From NCBI GenBank assembly GCA_020284085.1, contig JACEVL010000147.1, positions 1,617,501-1,681,500 of the forward strand: a stretch of DNA of 64,000 nt, written 5' to 3'. Made by a program: the position numbers and the translations under genes. Positions 59,485 through 64,000 of the stretch are shown piece by piece (within the stretch, counting starts at the first letter, position 1; each line of letters opens with the position of its first letter). The notes under the pieces were generated by a model. That model had not been told where the DNA came from. It did not search any database and saw only the letters and a program-made list of their open reading frames with translations. This DNA is from Aporrectodea caliginosa. Lineage: Eukaryota; Annelida; Clitellata; Crassiclitellata; Lumbricidae.

Positions 59485-60849
59485 CCAGGCTAGGCCGGGA
59501 AACCGGACTCAGAACTGTTGGATTCCTATTCTCAATTCAACAGTTATGGGAACAAAAACCTTACGAAATCAAATCCTTACAAGTAATCATTCATTCCACA
59601 ACACATGCGTTAATCACTCATTTTCTCAACAAAATCCGTGTATACCATCATTCACACCATCATTAAACACATTCTCGTCCATACTGCGGTTACATCAGTC
59701 ATACTTCCTACAATCATCACTAATCCGTTAATCATCTGCACGGTCAATCATTTCACTTCAATCATAGCCTAGGATCATTTTAACAGTCAATCCATTACTT
59801 CATCACGAACTTAGCAACATCATAATCTTCCTATATCATAGTCATCACTTCAACATCATCAGATTCAGAGCTCATTAACAACCAAATTCTTTAGCAACTT
59901 CACACTTAATACAACATCAGTGGATCATCATCCAAACTAATAACATCATCTTTTGCACACATCAACAACATCTGTAGCTCGTTTGCTACACCTAGTTCCA
60001 ATTTCACACAACAAGCTGGACTGTTCGGTCCGCTATCATCTGACACACTTGTCTCCTCGGTTGCTCGTACATATCGGCTCTGTTTAACTGTATTAGTCGC
60101 AGGTCATGACCTAACGTCGGTCGATTCTTCTGTCTCTCGGCTCGTGTTCCTCGGCTCGTACATCGAATACTCCGTACAATCTGTCTTCTTTCCTTCTCTC
60201 GGTCAATTCGTACACTATCGTACACACGTTCACGGTGTTCCACTCGAATGTAGGTCAGTCATATTCAGGCATTCATTCATTCCAAGCATATACACGTTAA
60301 TCTTAGTAAACCTTTTCCAACAAGTAATATACGATAATCCATTCGTGTCTCACCCATTCTTTTAGTCAATCCTCATAATCAATCACTACCAATGCAATCA
60401 GTTATTCATTCAGTTAGCCAAACAGTCACATTATAAGCTTAACATTCAGTCACACAATTCCTTTCGTGTCCCAATCAACATACATTCATTCAATAATGCT
60501 TATCTTTTAATCAATCCAATCATCAAATCCTCAATCAGTTACTATAACATAAATCAATCGTATAAGCAATTCACGAAGTTATACTTGGCAATAGAAAAAT
60601 TCATCACGTTCATCAGATTCGGCTAAACACGTTCTACTGCTACCGATATGATTCGTCTCATACGGTCATTCTAAAGATAGGTTTCGCATTATAATTCTTT
60701 CATTAATTCAACTGATCGATCGGAGCATTCAGCTCTTACGCATTTTTACTAATTCACTACAGAGTTATCAGAGTTTCTACCATTGAATTCCGTGTCATTC
60801 CATTGAATTCCGTGTTCGATTCATCTAGTCGACATCGTCTCTGCATCGT
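59485..60849. other. Retroelement 3' region without pol
   Basis: About 1.36 kb between the stop of the Gag-protease frame and the polypurine tract. It is rich in CATTCA/CATCA on the plus strand. No reverse transcriptase, RNase H or integrase motif could be found in any frame, and no frame over about 80 codons looks protein-like. Confidence 0.5.
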
Positions 60850-63800
60850 TTATGGGTAAGTGCGGAAGGTGCAGGCCCACACCCAGCTGGCAGATCTCAC
60901 GAAGAACATTACAGCCACCATGAATTCGATCATGGCGACTTCTGGACCCAGCGTGGCATATACATCATATAGGCTCTCCAGGAAGGTGTCCTCCCTGCAT
61001 CCATAGGGCTGGTTGAGGAAACGGTTGAGTAGCAGCACACTCAGGGACCAGGTGTTATCAGACCAAGGGCGGTCGCCTTCCCATGGAGTGAGGTTCGGCG
61101 GCTGCGACAGTGGCGGCAGGAGCTGGGCAGGTGCAGGCAGGTGTCCTTCATGGAGGTACCATCCCTCCAGTATGGCTCGCATCCCGTGTTGGGCGGCCAT
61201 TGTTTGAATCGTGCATGTGGCCACTGCGGTCAGATCAAAGGGTGCACCTAAGGATGGTGCAAAGCTGCGAAGGAGGTTCAGTCCATCGGAGGTTAGTCCC
61301 ACGTGACCTTGATGATTAAAATGGTTGAACACTCTCCACAGGAATCCGGTGATAGGGACGCGCCAATGGGGGTGAGGCAGAACAGGAGCGTACCTTATCA
61401 GTGGAAGAGCGGATTGCTCAACCGATCCAGTCAGTGGCGTCACCGTTGACCATGAAGTCGAGGGGTCCACTGGCGGTGGCGGAACGTCTCGGTTGCCCTC
61501 AGCTGTTGATAGACCGTCGTCTACCACCTCCTCTTCGTCCAGTCCGTTGGGAGTAGACGTCCTTCCTGCTGGTCCTTGTGCGATGGTCTCCAGCCATTCT
61601 TCTAACGAAGCGCTTAGCACAGCCTCATCGTCGTTTTTCACTTCAGTAGAAATCGCATCTTCTCCCTTCTCAGCGGCCATAATTTCTTCAAAAGTTTGTC
61701 TTTTACCAAACACTCTCGATTCGTCAACAACTCTCGTAACTTCAATTCGTCTCTTAAAATCGTAACAACAATTCTTTCTTATCAGGACGCTTTGTGAGAC
61801 TACTCTCTTTGTTTTAGTCTTTAAGGCAGACATGTAGCGGGAATCGGATGCCATCACACGATTCGTCGCAAGTTTTGACACTTGTTTTACAAATCGTTTA
61901 TGGGCGGCTCCATGAGTTATAGACGGGGTGTCTATGGAGGTCATCGAGGTCATGCGTGTGATCTCGGATTGGCGGTCGCCTGGTCCTGCGGTTGTACACT
62001 TGCCCTGCGGCGGTCCATCGAGGGTTGCGCGCACATAGCTACACTGAATCGTCCCTGTGCGTCTGGTTGCGTATCCTCGCTCTTCGGTCGATCCGTTAGG
62101 ACGGAAATGAATTGGTACCAATCGACCATCTATTGTGATTCGGTTCTCGGTCAATTTCCATTCCACATTCTCTTCCTTTAGCCAATCTAACCCTAGAATC
62201 AAATCTTGAATTCCTTCCGCCACGAATGCATTCGTTTCATAGCTGCGTCCCTGTATCTCAAATCTCAATTTCACTTCTCCAACCAAAATTATTCGTGTAC
62301 CGTTAGCTGCTGTCAAAGTTTGCTTAGTTGGCTTCACATCACGTGGCTTACTGTAACGAGTTGGCAAGATTACACTTTGGCAACCACTGTCTATAAGGCC
62401 AAAGAGATCTTTTCCTCCTACCTTAACCTGTATATAGGCGCTAGAAAATTGATTGACCTGATTCACTCTAACATGTGCGTCGATGTTATGGTCGTGCGTC
62501 GGTGCGTTGTAAGTGCGTTGGTTAGCGTCAGCTGTTGCAAATCTATCGCGGCCGTCAAAATTTCTGTTCATCGGCTGTCTGTAATTCACATACTGTCTGT
62601 TTCTCTGCGGGCAGTTACGTATTTCATGGAAATAACTGGCACAACCATAGCATTGTTTGCGCTGATTTGTCTGTCTGTACGCGTTATTATTTGTTTGGAA
62701 CCTATTTCCATATCTTTGATTCTGCTGCGTTGTTTGTTGTGATCTAAACAAATTCTGTCGCGGAGCACGGATGTATGTGTTGCGAAGAGGTGTCCGTTGC
62801 GTGACGTCATAGTTTCGGTGAGGCGGCGTGCGTCTTTCTAACTCAGTCAATCTTTGCTCAAGCATTTCTGTGCGTTCGTCATTCTGCGTTCCAGTCTGTG
62901 TCATTCTGACTTTAGCATGCGTCCTGTCCGTATTTCTATGTAAATTTCGTTCGGCCAGTTTGTAAGCATAGACCTTTGAAGCGGTCCGTGATGCTTCTGC
63001 TAGTGTCTTCGGTTCTGTAATGCGTGTCTGTAGAGCAACTTCCCTGTCAGTCAAAGCGTTCAAGAATTGTGAAATGCCTAAACTTTCTCTATGGGCACTT
63101 TTCTCTCCTGGATATCCTCTCTCTAGTAAGTAAGTAATGGCATCAACCAATTCTGGGATTCCTTCACCTTCCTTCTGATATCTCGAGGACAATTGTGCTT
63201 GGAAAAGTATCATTCTTTCAGCATTTCCGTATCTTGTCTTCAGTCTCGAAATGATTTCGTCTGGCGTCATGTCATCAATGTCGTCGTTTTCTCCTATGAC
63301 TAAACTAGCATTTCCAACTAAAGCATGAACTAAATGATGTAGCGCATCTCGATGGTTCCATTGATTGTGGCTCTGGCATATTTTGTACTTGCGCAAAAAT
63401 TCAGTCAAGCATCCCGTTCCGTCGAATTGTGAAAGTTTTATGAAATGGCGCTGTTCCCTCTGAATGTTCTGTGCGTAATTTGTTTCATTTCGTCCATCCA
63501 TTGTCTGTACGTAAGCAGCATTTGTACTTCTTGTTTTCGACGGCTTCGTCGTCATTCGCTGCTCGGCTTTGTCATACTGTCTCGTCCGGTCACTGTCTGT
63601 CTGTCGGTGCTGCTCTCTAGCGAATGCATTATTAATTTCTCTATGCGGGTTCGTCTCTTGTCTGAAATCTATAACTGCAGCCTGCGGCTTGTATGCGCGA
63701 TTTAACAAAATTTGTTCGTACCTATCTCTGTCATTGTCACTGTCCTTACCTATTGGTCTGAAATTTCTAGACATGATCGGCGGATTCTCTAAGTAACTGA

Positions 63801-64000
63801 CATTAGTCATGTCTCGTCTGCTAAATCTTGTCGTTGCTTTATCTGTCTGGCCTATAGTTCTGGTCAGGTTTTCTGGTGCTGACCTAGTTCTTTCTCTAAC
63901 TATGGGCGATTCCCACTGGACCCCGTAGTTTGGTTTTTGTGTGTGTGCGGTGCCTTTGTATGCATCATTCTGGACGTCGTTTCTGTTTGAATGGGAGGGT
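60850..64000 (-). CDS. LTR-retroelement Gag-protease polyprotein, 5' end outside the window
   Basis: Continuous minus-strand frame from the window edge to the stop at 60850. The first ATG in the window (63810) gives 986 codons, but 63 further in-frame codons are open to position 64000, so the true start is probably outside. Numbered from that ATG, a Gag capsid-like region (about 120-290) reads FIKLSQFDGTG...FLRKYK and LVHALVGNASL. A CCHC zinc knuckle lies at 387-400 (C-x2-C-x4-H-x4-C). A retropepsin domain lies at about 455-570 with catalytic DSG at 474-476 and the flap-side ILGLDWL at 538-543. Residues 640-800 are charged and low-complexity. The final 190 residues form a hydrophobic, Trp-rich region that I do not recognise. 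No reverse transcriptase follows. It is a Ty3/Gypsy-like Gag and protease, non-autonomous or domesticated. Confidence 0.8.
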   Translation of the reverse strand, partial: PSHSNRNDVQNDAYKGTAHTQKPNYGVQWESPIVRERTRSAPENLTRTIGQTDKATTRFSRRDMTNVSYLENPPIMSRNFRPIGKDSDNDRDRYEQILLNRAYKPQAAVIDFRQETNPHREINNAFAREQHRQTDSDRTRQYDKAEQRMTTKPSKTRSTNAAYVQTMDGRNETNYAQNIQREQRHFIKLSQFDGTGCLTEFLRKYKICQSHNQWNHRDALHHLVHALVGNASLVIGENDDIDDMTPDEIISRLKTRYGNAERMILFQAQLSSRYQKEGEGIPELVDAITYLLERGYPGEKSAHRESLGISQFLNALTDREVALQTRITEPKTLAEASRTASKVYAYKLAERNLHRNTDRTHAKVRMTQTGTQNDERTEMLEQRLTELERRTPPHRNYDVTQRTPLRNTYIRAPRQNLFRSQQTTQQNQRYGNRFQTNNNAYRQTNQRKQCYGCASYFHEIRNCPQRNRQYVNYRQPMNRNFDGRDRFATADANQRTYNAPTHDHNIDAHVRVNQVNQFSSAYIQVKVGGKDLFGLIDSGCQSVILPTRYSKPRDVKPTKQTLTAANGTRIILVGEVKLRFEIQGRSYETNAFVAEGIQDLILGLDWLKEENVEWKLTENRITIDGRLVPIHFRPNGSTEERGYATRRTGTIQCSYVRATLDGPPQGKCTTAGPGDRQSEITRMTSMTSIDTPSITHGAAHKRFVKQVSKLATNRVMASDSRYMSALKTKTKRVVSQSVLIRKNCCYDFKRRIEVTRVVDESRVFGKRQTFEEIMAAEKGEDAISTEVKNDDEAVLSASLEEWLETIAQGPAGRTSTPNGLDEEEVVDDGLSTAEGNRDVPPPPVDPSTSWSTVTPLTGSVEQSALPLIRYAPVLPHPHWRVPITGFLWRVFNHFNHQGHVGLTSDGLNLLRSFAPSLGAPFDLTAVATCTIQTMAAQHGMRAILEGWYLHEGHLPAPAQLLPPLSQPPNLTPWEGDRPWSDNTWSLSVLLLNRFLNQPYGCREDTFLESLYDVYATLGPEVAMIEFMVAVMFFVRSASWVWACTFRTYP

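Noticed and set aside
60004..60243. Arg-rich minus-strand frame considered as a pol remnant
   Set aside because: No reverse transcriptase, RNase H or integrase motif and strong composition bias.

Overview
The window is eukaryotic nuclear DNA from an invertebrate animal. It has spliced genes with GT-AG introns, long AT-rich non-coding stretches, many microsatellites and a dense, diverse transposon load. The best lineage clue is a six-exon essential myosin light chain. Its first EF-hand has the FDFWDGRDG loop, and the protein is 157 residues long, both as in molluscan essential light chains, so a lophotrochozoan is the most likely source. This is inference from one protein; the species cannot be named.

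Layout. 1-5.2 kb: inverted-repeat elements and intergenic DNA. 5.26-8.87 kb, minus strand: two exons of an UNC93-family membrane protein whose remaining 3' exons lie left of the window. 8.9-18.4 kb: intergenic, with a 7 x 20 bp tandem repeat, a foldback-like element, L2-like LINE tails and a tRNA-derived SINE. 18.54-29.66 kb, plus strand: the myosin light chain gene, reconstructed from exon 1 (only the ATG codon) to the stop codon. 34.58-35.69 kb (minus) and 46.23-47.35 kb (plus): two intronless paralogous rhodopsin-class GPCRs arranged head to head. The 10.5 kb between them holds repeats, including a piggyBac-type TTAA element filled with a roughly 950 bp minisatellite, next to a 470 bp (TATG)n array. 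50-57.3 kb: nested transposon remains. These include LINE reverse transcriptase pieces, a GC-rich repeat chimeric with LINE sequence in two places, three hAT-type elements with 8 bp target duplications, and a 57-58 bp satellite. 57.4-64 kb, minus strand: an LTR retroelement with a Gag-protease frame running off the right edge, a novel C-terminal region instead of reverse transcriptase, a polypurine tract, a probable LTR, and a second Gag-like frame beyond that LTR.

The host genes do not form a pathway. The strongest biological points are the conserved triggering calcium site of the light chain, the head-to-head GPCR pair with altered class A motifs, and the reverse-transcriptase-less Gag-protease retroelement. 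No rRNA gene, intact tRNA gene, CRISPR array or bacterial-type operon was seen.
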